From NCBI GenBank assembly GCA_009363875.1, contig CM018692.1, positions 90,176,137-90,240,136 on the forward strand: DNA of 64,000 bases. The letters run 5' to 3'. The translations under genes and the position numbers were made by a program. Of the stretch, positions 25,530 through 36,619 are shown piece after piece. Below the pieces are notes generated by a model. It had not been told where the DNA came from, did no database searches, and worked only from the letters and a program-made list of their open reading frames with translations. The stretch is from Mikania micrantha. Taxonomy: Eukaryota > Streptophyta > Magnoliopsida > Asterales > Asteraceae. Position 1 is the first letter of the stretch. The number at the start of each line of letters is the position of its first letter.

Positions 25530-25700
25530 TAAAGTTTAAAGTTTCACAAGTATAGACCTCAAGTCTCATGTTGAAAGTATAAAGTTTCACAAGTATAAGT
25601 CTCATGTCTCATGTTTAAAGTATAAAGTTTCACATGTATAAGCATCAAGTCTCCTGTTTAAAGTATAATGTTTCCCCAAGTATAAGCATCAAGTCTCATA
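25530..25700. repeat. ~45-bp tandem repeat in LTR B
   Basis: Three to four imperfect copies of a unit with AAAGTATAAAGTTTCAC, AAGTATAAGCATC and AAGTCTCATG. The array duplication breakpoint lies in the first unit. The right LTR of B has lost part of this region near 34500. Confidence 0.7.
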
Positions 25701-26679
25701 AGCATCTAACATGTGGTTTCAAGCTACAAGTTTAATGTATAAGTTGCCAATTTACTATCTTTCAAAGAATACTAAGTTTCAATCATAAGTTTCAACATAA
25801 GTACCATGTTTAAGTTTAAAGCTTTAAACAACCTTTCAATAATTATATGAAAATGTTTATCATGCTTCTCAGTCCGAAGTAAAACAAATAAATTTGAAAA
25901 GGGACAAATGAACTCACCTTATGTCCTTAGCAGTTGATTATGTAAAACAAGAATGCGCTCGCTCTTTGTTTGTCCTTTGTTGTAATGTTTCACAATCCTG
26001 TATTGATTTCACATTGTATTTGACTCATAAGTATCAATTGTTGTGGTTGGTGTGCGTGTATATGTTAGCCCTATTGTTGGCTAACACTTGTATCTCATGG
26101 TCTCGATTTGGCCCTTATTTCTTATGTCATTAATGATTATCAAATTGTGACTTGATATTGTGTGTTTAAAACTAATTTCTTCCTTGTATAAGCTTTATGT
26201 TGTGAGACTTGTTAAATTTCATAAAGTCACAATCATAATCACTTTTTTTTTGATAAACGAGTATCATATATGTAATTTCATTTACGTTACAATAGTGTAT
26301 TTGGTTATAAAATAAGTCATGTGGGCCGAACATTAGACCATGGCCCAATGGAGCCAACATGGGCCGATTTGATTGTTTACTGGGCCAAGTAACCACTGTT
26401 GGGCCCAATCAATAACATTGGCCATTTGTATGAAAATGGGCCATAGATTGAGTGTGTGGGCCGAAAGCGAAAAGGTTGGGCCAACTAGTGACCACGGCTA
26501 ACTATGGGACCGAGTAATTAGGAGTTGGGCCTAAGGGTTGGGACTTTGTAAATCATGGTTTGCTACAATGTATTGGGCTCAACAAATCAATGTGGGCTGG
26601 AAATCAAATGGCCAAATCACTTGGACGAATATATTATGTGATCGGGCCGGCTTGGCTAGATTTATGGGCTCCTTATAGG

Positions 26680-27240
26680 TTCGGCCGAGAGAAGTGAATG
26701 TAAGTCCCGACTACCACCAGCGAACCTTGTTGGTTCTAAGGGTTCGGCTGCTAGTTGGTGTGCATGGTTCGCCTAAGGCTGTGCAGAGGGTTCGTAGACC
26801 AGATAAGGTTCGGTGCTAGTGTACGGGTTCGGCCAAACATGTGGTTTTGTCATATAGGTTTGTCATCCCATAGTTCGTGAACAACATGCAGGGTTAGGCT
26901 ATGTTTCCTGCACCAAGGGTTCGCTTAGGGGTTAACAGGTTCGCTAGAGGGTTCGGTAATGGTTCGTGCCTCATAGGTTCGGTTGAAGGAGCTAGGTTCG
27001 TCCAGGAATGGTTAGGCTCCAGCTTGTGATGGAAGGGTTCGTCGATCCCTATTGCATGACAAGTTCGGTGGTTGTGTTGGCCGAAGGTATGACTAGGGTT
27101 CGCTGCATACATGGAAGGTTCGTGGAAATTCAAGCTTCATGTAGTCGAGGGTTCGGTGAGCACCAGGGGTTCGCCGCTTGTGTGACTGGGAAGTAAGGTT
27201 CTGCCCTTCAATAGGTTCAGCCACCCTTGCAGGGTTCGGC
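26680..27240 (-). repeat. GGTTCG-rich block in LTR B (transcribed leader)
   Basis: About twenty copies of GGTTCG, often GGTTCGGC, in ~560 bp; on the transcribed minus strand they read CGAACC or GCCGAACC. The block lies downstream of the predicted TATA box, within R/U5. Related blocks are 35600-35840 plus 47860-48200 (right LTR) and 49401-49800 (LTR A). Confidence 0.75.
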
Positions 27241-27657
27241 CAACCCATTGAGGTAACCCACAGCTCACCATCTTCATCATCGTATCAGACAATCTCAGCT
27301 CGTTTCCAAAGGGTTGAGGCATGACGATCGAACCTCAAGAGTGTACAAGGTGCGGGGATTAGGGTTTTCAACCGGTTGGATGTGTGTGGTCGTACAAGAG
27401 GGTTAAAAACCCTAACTTTCTGCAACTTTAAGACTAAATACCTCGAAATCGGCTGGGTAACTTTGTAGATCCGTTGTACTTCTGCGTAGAGGGCTTCGAG
27501 ATCTTCGCGTGGGCGCAAGAATCACCCAATTTCGTTAAGAAACGAGAGAGATATGAGCTTGCAAAGGTTGAAAATGGTGGATTTGTATTAAAACCGGGAA
27601 TGGAGAGTAGTGAGAGAGAGATGAGGTTGAAAATGAAATAAATGTGGTCTTTTAAGG

Positions 27658-27665
27658 TTTATATA
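27658..27665 (-). promoter_or_regulatory. TATA box of LTR B (3' LTR copy)
   Basis: Minus strand TATATAAA in the context GGGGTATATAAACC. It is the only strong TATA box in a plausible place, ~0.8 kb from the U3 end. The copy in the 5' LTR is 48611-48618. Confidence 0.55.
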
Positions 27666-28447
27666 CCCCGTGGTATTCGGGTTCGTTTCGGTTGCTCGGT
27701 TCGTAGTTTCGTCGCGTATCCGGATCGTTACGCGTATTTTTTGTTAGTTAAATAAAAAGAATTATTTTTAACAATTCGGATGTTATTAGATTTTAATAAT
27801 TACTTTAAATTTCGTTTAATTAATTTATTTATCAAATTATCATATTTTACGCGTTTCGTTAATTTATTCGCGATTTAATAAAATAGTTTCGTTCATTTTT
27901 ATTTATGATGAGTTTCAAAATTGTAAAACAGGAAATATTTTATTTCCTTAATTTTATGATCGTTCGTTTCGTTTTCGTTTTCGTTTTGTCAGAACGCGTC
28001 GCCATCGCGCGGATTCGTTCGAATCGTCATTCGAACGAACACGTCGATGGTTTGGCTTTCTGATTCTTGTTTTCTACTGTTAAGTCATTATTTCAGAACG
28101 TTAAACTATCAGAATCATTCATACAGATCGTCACCTATACGAATAACACGTCGGTTTAGCATTCTGAAACGACAACCGTTAAGATTTTGTTTTGTTTCAC
28201 CTCACATACGTTTATGCAAAATAGTATCAAATCATGTATTTACGTTTCAACACTGTGTTGTCTGACATGTTTTCTGACATGTTAAACCCTAAGGTTTTAG
28301 TTAGCTTCAGACAATCGTTTAATAGTTTCATGTTAATCCAAATGCATCAATAGTAAAAACATAGTTTAACGTAATGTGTACCTGAGTTACTGTACATGTT
28401 TACTGTTGCGATCACTGTTCCGGCACGCGTCCGGCACTGGTGTTACA

Positions 28448-28464
28448 GTCTCCCCTTGTTAGAG
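28448..28464 (-). promoter_or_regulatory. Polypurine tract of element B
   Basis: The minus strand reads AACAAGGGGAGAC directly before the LTR start TGTAAC. It primes plus-strand DNA synthesis in this class. Confidence 0.7.
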
Positions 28465-28481
28465 AAATTTCGTCCCGAAAT

Positions 28482-31400
28482 TTAAGATTCGTTATTCGGT
28501 ACGACTTCCTCAGCAAAGAGTTGGGGATACTTGTTCTTCATGTGATCTTCGCGTTCCCAAGTAAACTCGGGTCCGCGCCTTGAGTTCCAACGAACTTTAA
28601 CTATAGGAATACGGCTTCGCCTCAGTTTCTTGACTTTGCGATCCATGATCTCTAGAGGTTCTTCCACAAAACGTAAGTTTTCATCCAATTGAATTTCTTC
28701 AACTGGTGTGATAAGAGTTTCATCAGCTAAGCATTTCGTCAAGTTTGAGACGTGAAACACGTCATTTACACCACTAAGTTCATCTGGTAAGCTTAGTCTG
28801 TACGCCACAGGACCAATGCGTTCGATGATCTCGAACGGTCCGACGTATCGTGGTGTTAATTTGCCTTTCTTTGCAAAACGAACTACACCTTTCCATGGAG
28901 AAACCTTCAACATGACCCGGTCTCCCACTTGGAATTCTAACGGCTTGCGCCGTTTATCGGCATAACTCTTTTGTCTGCTTCATGTCGCTTGTAGTCTTTG
29001 TTGTATCTGAGCAATCTTGTCTGTAGTTTCTTGAATAAGTTCTGGTCCCGTGATACGATTGTCTCCCACTTCTGACCAACAGATCGGTGACCGGCATTTT
29101 CGACCATAAAGAGCCTCGAATGGGGCACAACCGATGTTGCTATGATAACTGTTGTAGGAGAACTCGATTAGTGGCAAATGAGAATCCCAATTACCACCAA
29201 AGTCTAGAACACAAGTTCTCAACATGTCCTCTAGGGTCTGAATAGTACGTTCGATTTGACCATCCGTTTGTGGATGATAAGCTGTACTCAAGTTTAATTG
29301 CGTCCCCAGAGATTTCTGCAATGATTACCAGAACCTTGATGTAAATCTGCTATCACGATCCGAAATGATAGACAATGGCACACCATGGTGTACCACTATC
29401 TCGTTGATGTAAAGCTTCGCTAGTTTATCCATTGAGTAAGTTTCTCGCATCGGCAAGAAATGAGCAGACTTGGTTAATCGATCAATGATAACCCAAATAG
29501 TGTCGTGTCCACTGGAAGTGCGAGGTAGCTTGGTAACAAAGTCCATAGATATCTGTTCCCACTTCCAAAGTGGAATTTCAGGCTGTTCCAGTAAACCTGA
29601 CGGTCTCTGGTGTTCCGCCTTCACTTTAGCACACGTAAGGCATCGACCAACATACTCGGCTATGTCTTTCTTCATACCCGGCCACCAATAAAACGCCCGT
29701 AATTCTTGATACATTTTATCAGCACCGGGGTGCACCGAGTACTTGGTTTTGTGTGCTTCATCGAAAATAAGTTTTCTCAACTCATCTACTGCAGGAATCC
29801 AGATACGATCCTTGAAGTAAACAAGTCCATCGGGTTTTGTTTCCAAATGTTTCTCCACACCGCAATCAAGTTCTTTCTTCAAGTTTTCACGTTCAATCAC
29901 TTCTTGTTGTGCTTGCATCATGTGGTCGTGTAAGCTTGTCTGCACAGTCATTCCCATTGCTGTGACTCGTAAGGGTTTGACTCGTTCCTTCCGGCTCAAG
30001 GCATCAGCTACAACGTTTGCCTTGCCCGAATGGTACTTCATTACACAGTCATAGTCATTCAGAAGCTCAACCCAACGTCGCTGTCGCATGTTGAGTTCCT
30101 TCTGATCGAATATGTGTTGCAGACTTTTATGATCCGTGAATATGGTACACTTGGTGCAATACAAGTAATGCCTCCAGATCTTCAGTGCAAATATCACAGC
30201 TCCCAATTCCAGATCATGAGTAGTGTAGTTCTTCTCATGAATCTTTAATTATCTTGAATCATACGCAATGACTTTGTCCCGCTGCATAAGTACACAGCCA
30301 AGTCCCTGATGGGATGCATCACAATACACAACAAAGTCATCACAACCATCTAGAAGAGATACGATCGGAGCATCACATAGCTTTTGCTTCAATGTCTGAA
30401 AGGCTTCTTCTTGCTTCTACTCCCAAATAAACGGCTCGCTTTTCTGTGTTAGCTTCGTTAGTGGCAGTGCTATCTTAGAAAAGTTCGAGATGAACCTCCT
30501 GTAATAGCCTGCTAAGCCTAGAAAAGAACGTATCTCCGTAGGTGTCTTCGGAGTGTCCCAATCTTTTATTGCTTCTATCTTGGCAGGATCAACGTGTATT
30601 CCTTCACTGTTAACAACATGACCTAGGAATTGAACCTCTTTTAACCAAAACTCACACTTACAGAATTTGGCATAGAGCATCTCTTCCTTTAACAATTCCA
30701 AGATTGTTCTAAGATGTTGCTCGTGTTCTGCTTTGCTTTTAGAATAGATCAAGATGTCATCAATGAAAACAATAACAAATTGATCCAAGTATGGCTTACA
30801 CACACGGTTCATGAGATCCATGAAAACCGCTGGTGCATTCGTCAAACCAAAAGGCATCACCATAAACTCATAATGCCCGTATCTGGTACGAAACGCCATC
30901 TTTGGTATGTCTTCGTCTTGTACTCTAAGCTGATGGTATCCGGAACACAGATCGATCTTTGAGAAGTATTGAGCTCCTTGCAACTGATCAAACAAATCAT
31001 CAATCCTCGATAGTGGATACCGATTCTTGATGGTTAGTTTGTTTAACTCCCTGTAGTCTATGCACATCCGAAAGGATCCATCCTTCTTTTTCACGAACAG
31101 AACTGGAGCTCCCCAGGGTGAGTAGCTCGGTCGGATGAAACCTTTATCAAGTAGCTCCTGTAGTTGGTTAGATAATTCCTGCATCTCCGAAGGTGCTAAC
31201 CTGTAAGGAGATTTAGCAACAGGTGTTGCTCCAGGAGTCAGATCAATACGAAACTCTACCGGTCGCACAGGAGGCAAACCAGGTAGATCTTCAAGAAATA
31301 CTTCAGGGTATTCCTTCACTATCGGCACATCTTGTATCGTTTTCTTGTCTTTTTCTTTCTCCACCACATGAGCCAAGAAAGCTATGCACTTCTTTTGCAG

Positions 31401-33119
31401 ACACTTACGCGCTTTTATGCATGATATGATCTTTACGTTTCGTTTGGCTTGATCCCCACGAACTTCCAATACACAATCATCCGTTACTGGAATCTGAAGT
31501 AGCTTCTCGAAACAGATGACCTCAACTCGATTGAGTGAGAGCCAATCCATCCCCACAATGATATCGAAACTACCCAACTCCATCGGTAACAAGTCGATGG
31601 CAAATGTGTGATCTACGAGTGTAAGTGGGCAGTTCCTAAGTATAGTGCTAACTGTAACTTGTTTCCTATTCGCTACTTCAATAATGTAAGGGGAGTCTAA
31701 AGTTTCCTCAGTGAGACTAAGTTTTCGTGCAAAATCATATGAAATAAAACTCTGGTCTGCACCAGTATCAAATAGTATAGATACATAAGAGTCATGTAAA
31801 AGAAATGTACCAGTGACCACATTAGGGTCTTGGCGTGCAGCATTGGCTCCAATGACAAAAGCTCGTCCACGAGGTGCTTGTGCTCCTGGTTGCACTCTCT
31901 TAGGACAGTTGCGGGAAAAATGACCCGTTTCCCCGCAGGTGCAGCATCCTCTGTTGTTGTTGACTGGATTCTGTGGTGGTGGTGGAGGTAGTGCTCTTGC
32001 TGCAGTGTTAGTAGCTTGGTTTACAGCAACTCGGCACTTGGTAACCTAGTGGCCAAACCGACCACAGTTTGTACACTTCCTACATTGAGCAGCAGGAGGA
32101 TGATGATACTTGCAGTGAGTGCACTGGGGATGTTCTCCCCCATAACCCCTAGTAGCAGGATTGACAGGTGCTGCAGGTGCCTGTCTCAGAGGGGTAACGG
32201 CTGCATAGTTCTTGACAAACTTTTGTTTCTTTTTCTGATGGTACTCGGGTTTCTTTGTTGTTGTTTACATGGCTTTTCCAGCTTTATCTTTTAAGACTCC
32301 AAACTTTACCATTACCTTGGTAAGCTTAGCAGAGAGGGAAATGGCTAACTCCAAAGTAGCAGGATATGAAGCCAGTACAACGCTTTGTATACATGAAGGT
32401 AATCCTGCTACATAGCGATCAATTAGCTTTTCCAAGGTTGGCACCATCTCTGGCACCAGGGCTACCAGTTCATGATAGCGGTTGGTAAAAGTCATATGAT
32501 CAGCTCCCTTCATCTCATGATTCGAGAGCTCAATCTCCAGTTGTTGCAGTTCATGTTTCGGGCAAAACTCATTCCTCAGAAGAAGCTTAAATTCTGCCCA
32601 GGGCATTGCCATTGCCTCGTCTCTTCCCTTTGCTTTGATCTGTGCGTTCCACCATGTCATTGCTCGCTTGCTAAATGAACCGGCTGCATAGCGAACTTTA
32701 TGGTGTTCTGGACAACTGCTTATGTCCAGAGTGTTCTCCATTTTCTCGAGCCATTGGATCAGCCCAACAGCTCCCTCGACTCCAGTAAAACTTGGGGGTT
32801 TGCATCCTACAAAGGATTTATAGGAGCAGTCAGAAGTATGGCTAGTGTTTCCACTAACCTACCCGGTAGTATGGCCAGAATTGTGGCCATGTCCTTGAAT
32901 CCGATTTATCATCTCAGGGATGACATCTTTCAGCTGGCTGGTCAGTTGGGTGCTCAGCAGTGTCGCCAAAGCAATGGTATTAGGATCTAGTGTCTAAATG
33001 TTGCTCGAGCCTGGTGGTGGAGAATGCGGAGGAGGAGGTGGCGGTGGTGAATCCGGTGGTGATGGTGTAGATGAGTGAGGAGTAGAGACTTGCGGAGTAG
33101 GTTGTTTTCTCGGCGGCAT
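28482..33119 (-). pseudogene. gag-pol: Gag-Pol polyprotein of element B with chromodomain-like C-terminus, eight nonsense codons
   Basis: All coding blocks lie in one frame from ATG at 33119 (MPPRKQPTP) to the stop at 28482, about 1,545 codons, with no frameshift that I can find. The order is Gag (33119 to about 31900) with two CCHC knuckles, protease DTGA near 31770, RT with FIDD near 30760, RNase H, integrase with HHCC and DDE (29800-29200), then the GPF-type integrase tail and a chromodomain-like VKVRWNSR...FTWERED block near 28560, which would direct integration to particular chromatin. In-frame stops are at 32994-32996, 32859-32861, 32265-32267, 32046-32048, 30417-30419, 30249-30251, 29325-29327 and 28980-28982. 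The stop at 30249 replaces the Gln of the SRQL motif seen in element A. The element cannot make its own proteins. Confidence 0.9.
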
Positions 33120-33273
33120 TCTTATCATAACCAAAAGAATTTGGTTAGTTCAATGATCGAATGCAGAAAACATAATGCAAACTTAAGTCTTAAATTCTCT
33201 ACACGTGGGTCCCTAAGTTATAGTCTAGGCCAAACCGTTTAAGTAAATGACCTATTATTCTCTATAACCTTGA

Positions 33274-33285
33274 GCTCTGATACCA
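33274..33285 (-). promoter_or_regulatory. Primer binding site of element B (initiator tRNA-Met)
   Basis: The minus strand reads TGGTATCAGAGC, a full 12-base match to the iMet-type PBS, three bases from the LTR end at 33289. Confidence 0.9.
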
Positions 33286-33288
33286 ATC

Positions 33289-35841
33289 TGTCACACCCCG
33301 AGCCGGCGGGGTTGGATCGGAGTCCCCGTAGGGCGGAAGGTTCCCGGGGCGTGATATCGTGGGTGATAATTAAGATGATCAGATTGTTTACATAGCATCA
33401 ATGTTTAAGAATAATTAAAGCACAATCAAATGATAACTAGGATTACAAAGTTAAATTACAATATCAAAGTTCAGCAATTTAACTAAGTAAACCTAACAAA
33501 AGAATCAAATGTTTATATCTTGTATATGTACAAGATATCAAAAGTAATATGTATCATCAACAAAAGATATGCTTCCCCAAAAGTCTACTAGGTCCTCTAT
33601 CTGGGCAGCCTAGTATGCAAATCCTAAAGCCTTAGCTTATACCTGTTCTTCACCTGAGAATGCATGTAAGAAAACAAGGTCAACACAATGGTTGGTGAGT
33701 TCATAAAGTTTTAAGTTTAAAACAGTTTCACAAACCTCCTTCGGTAAAACCTTAACCTCATTAACTCCACATGTAATATCCAAATCGGTCTGAGTCGAGC
33801 CTACAACCCTCCCAAACGCCATCCCACCACATACTAATCCGGATATGACACTGTTGTTAATGATAATTAAGCATTTTACCTACCAATCAACCCATTCCTC
33901 ATCAAAGCTTTTGTTGTCTGTTTCAAAGTTTACAAGTCTATATTGTTTACAAGTGTTAGTTTCAATGTATGTTTATCAAGCATCAAGTTTCACACGCACA
34001 TAGTTTAGCTGTCCCTAATCCCATATGTGAGTACAAGCTCTGCACTAGTAGTCGTTTAGCAATTACATAGCTCACAGATTAGTTAAGCTTAGTCTAGCAA
34101 TTACGTGTCTCTTATACAAGATAAAAGCTCTGGTTTACCAGTAGTTTAGCAATTACATATCTCATACATAGACTCAAGCAATGCATACACAAGTAATTCC
34201 AGCAATTACGTATCTCATATAAGCAGACAAAAGCTCTGGATTACCAGTAGTTTAGCCATTACATGTCTCTTATATAGATAATAGCTTAGCATCGTAATGT
34301 TTATGTTTAGCAATTACATACCTCATATAAGCAGAACAAAAGCTCCGGACTACAAGTAGTTTAGCAATTACATGTCTCTTATATAGGTAATAGCTTAGTC
34401 TCGAAACGTTTATGTTTTACATATATCTCAATCCATAGGTACAAGCTCTGGATTACCAGTAGTTTAGCCATTATGTAGCCTATGATTACATATATCTACT
34501 ATGATTAGATATATTACCAGTAGTCTCATGTTTAAAGTATAAAGTTTCACATGTATAAGCATCAAGTCTCCTGTTTAAAGTATAATGTTTCCCCAAGTAT
34601 AAGCATCAAGTCTCATAAGCATCTAACATGTGGTTTCAAGCTACAAGTTTAATGTATAAGTTGCCAATCTACTATCTTTCAAAGAATACTAAGTTTCAAT
34701 CATAAGTTTCAACATAAGTACCATGTTTAAGTTTAAAGCATTAAACAATCTTTCAATAATTATATGAAAATGTTTAACATGCTTCTCAGTCCCGAAGTAA
34801 AACAAATAAATTTGAAAAGGGACAAATGAACTCACCTTATGTCCTTAGTAGTTGATTATGTAAAACAAGAATGCGCTCGCTCTTTGTTTGTCCTTTATTG
34901 TAATGTTTCACAATCCTGTATTGATTTCACATTGTATTTGACTCAAAAGTATCAATTGTTGTGGTTGGTGTGCGTGTATATGTTAGCCCTATTGTTGGCT
35001 AACACTTGTATCTCATGGTCTCGATTCGGCCCTTATTTCTTATGTCATTCATGATTATCAAATTGTGACTTGATATTGTGTGTTTAAAACTAATTTCTTC
35101 CTTGTATAAGCTTTATGTTGTGAGACTTGTTAAATTTCATAAAGTCACAATCATAATCACTTTTTTTTTGATAAACGAGTATCGTATATGTAATTTCATT
35201 TGCGTTACAATAGTGTATTAGGTTTTAAAATAAGTCATGTGGGCCGAACGTTAGACCATGGCCCAATTGAGCCAACATGGGCCGATTTGATTGTTTACTG
35301 GGCCAAGTAACCACTGTTGGGCCCAATCAATAACATTGGCCATTTGTATGCAAATGGGCCATAGATTGAGTGTGTGGGCCGAAAGCGAAAAGGTTGGGCC
35401 GACTAGTGACCACGGCCGACTAGTGACCACGGCTAACTATGGGGCCGAGTAATAAGGAGTTGGGCCTAAGGGTTGGGACTTTGTAAATCATGGTTTGCTA
35501 CAATGTATTGGGTTCAACAAATCAATGTGGGCTGGAAATCAAATGGCCAAATCACTTGGCCGAATATATTATGTGATCGGGCCGGCTTGGCTAGATTTAT
35601 GGGCTCCTTATAGGTTCGGGCGAGAGAAGTGAATGTAAGTCCCGACTACCACTAGCGAACCTTGATGGTTCTAAGGGTTCGGCTGCTAGTTGGTGTGCAT
35701 GGTTCGCCTAAGGCTGTGCAGAGGGTTCGTAGACCAGATAAGGTTCGGTGCTAGTGTACGGGTTTGGCCAAACAGGTGGTTTTGTCATATAGGTTCGTCA
35801 TCCCATAGTTCGTGAACAACATGCAGGGTTCGGCTATGTTT
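33289..35841 (-). mobile_element. 5' LTR of element B, first part (up to the Sirevirus insertion)
   Basis: U5/R side of the LTR. It lacks two pieces present in the left LTR: about 24 bp with TATATAGGGCATACC near 33789, and ~0.1-0.2 kb of tandem repeats near 34500. The last five bases, 35837-35841 (TGTTT), are the Sirevirus target site. The remainder is 47860-49400. No gene is supported. Confidence 0.9.
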
Positions 35842-36389
35842 TGTTGGTCCAAAAGAACCAATGAGCCTGATCAGAAAAACCTTTAAGTCCCACAGGCACA
35901 CAACAACTGAAGAAGAACACAACAGCTGAAGACCAACTCATGTTATACAAGATCTGAAGATACAAGATCTGAAGTTGATCACAACAGCTGAAGTGTTAGT
36001 CTTCAGATGTTGTGATGTTTTTACTCTTTAGTAGTTTACTTTCAGTAGTTGTATTTAGTCAGTCTTTGTAAGAAGATGTCTTCAGACTTTGTAGACATCT
36101 TCAGTAGTTTCTTTATGTTCAGTTGTTGTAACAAGTCTGTTTGGTGTCTCTGTCAAGTGACATCATCAGACGTCACTGTTCCTATAAAAGGACATTTGAC
36201 ATTGTGTAATCGGTGCCGAAGTTAGTGAATTGAACGAAATTATTCTTTTTGAAGAAAATTCTCTCTCTATAACTGTTCTTTACTGTTTTATTGATATTCA
36301 AGTGTTCTTGCAAATTCTTATACTAATTCATCTATGAATTCCGCTGCGATAACCTAATACTGATCAAACTGAGATCATCTGATCCTACA
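35842..36389 (+). mobile_element. 5' LTR of the Sirevirus (548 bp)
   Basis: Begins TGTTGGTCC and ends GATCCTACA. It has a TATA box TATAAAAG at 36183-36190. Its U3 is packed with CTTCAG/CTGAAG motifs in both orientations. Confidence 0.95.
36183..36190 (+). promoter_or_regulatory. TATA box of the Sirevirus 5' LTR
   Basis: CCTATAAAAGGAC, a near-consensus plant TATA box, placing the RNA start near 36215. The copy in the 3' LTR is 47648-47655. Confidence 0.75.
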
Positions 36390-36391
36390 AT

Positions 36392-36402
36392 TGGTATCAG
36401 AG
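36392..36402 (+). promoter_or_regulatory. Primer binding site of the Sirevirus
   Basis: TGGTATCAGAG, two bases after the 5' LTR; iMet-type PBS. Confidence 0.88.
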
Positions 36403-36619
36403 ACGGTTAATCAATGATCGATTAAACAATTGATCTCTGAAACTGCTCATTTCAGTTCTCCATTTGATCGAATTAGCTGATTAGTAAGAACTTGTTATAG
36501 TTTGAAGTTTTCTGATAACTTCTGTTGATTTGTTTTTCAACATCGATTTGTTTGAATCAATTTGTTAAATTTGTGTCTAATTCATTTGAATTTAGTTGAA
36601 ATTGATTGAATCTGAGATT

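Larger units (their letters stand above)
1..25543. repeat. Tandem array of a ~9.6 kb unit (three copies, first one partial)
   Basis: The same block recurs at a spacing of 9,573 bp (copy 1 to copy 2) and about 9,606-9,615 bp (copy 2 to copy 3). The unit runs from the truncated integrase of Gypsy element A, through RT, protease, gag, leader ORF, PBS and most of LTR A, and into the first ~1,353 bp of LTR B. Copy 1 is 1-6510 (left part outside the window), copy 2 is 6511-16083, and copy 3 starts at 16084 and passes without a break into the full LTR B at 24193. Copies 1 and 2 differ at only some 15-20 bases by eye over 6.5 kb. Copy 3 is more diverged and carries private indels. Only copy 3 has an intact LTR B, so it is the likely ancestral copy. 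Confidence 0.93.
24193..28447 (-). mobile_element. 3' LTR of element B (4,255 bp)
   Basis: A long LTR with TATA-type promoter TATATAAA (minus strand, 27658-27665). This leaves a U3 of ~0.8 kb at the right and a transcribed R/U5 side of ~3.4 kb at the left. In order from the left it holds the GCTCTGG...CAGTAG cassettes (24960-25400), a ~45-bp tandem repeat around AAAGTATAAAGTTTCAC (25530-25700), a GGGCC-rich stretch (26320-26480) and a dense GGTTCG block (26680-27240). Short ORFs, including ones of 60-79 codons, show no similarity I recognise and are not called. Confidence 0.92.

Noticed and set aside
24960..25700. Possible CRISPR-like array of repeated cassettes
   Set aside because: Repeats are degenerate, spacing is irregular, and the surroundings are plant LTR sequence.
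25921..26133. A 70-codon hydrophobic plus-strand ORF in LTR B (also 34839-35054)
   Set aside because: It lies in noncoding LTR sequence opposite to the element, with no family resemblance.
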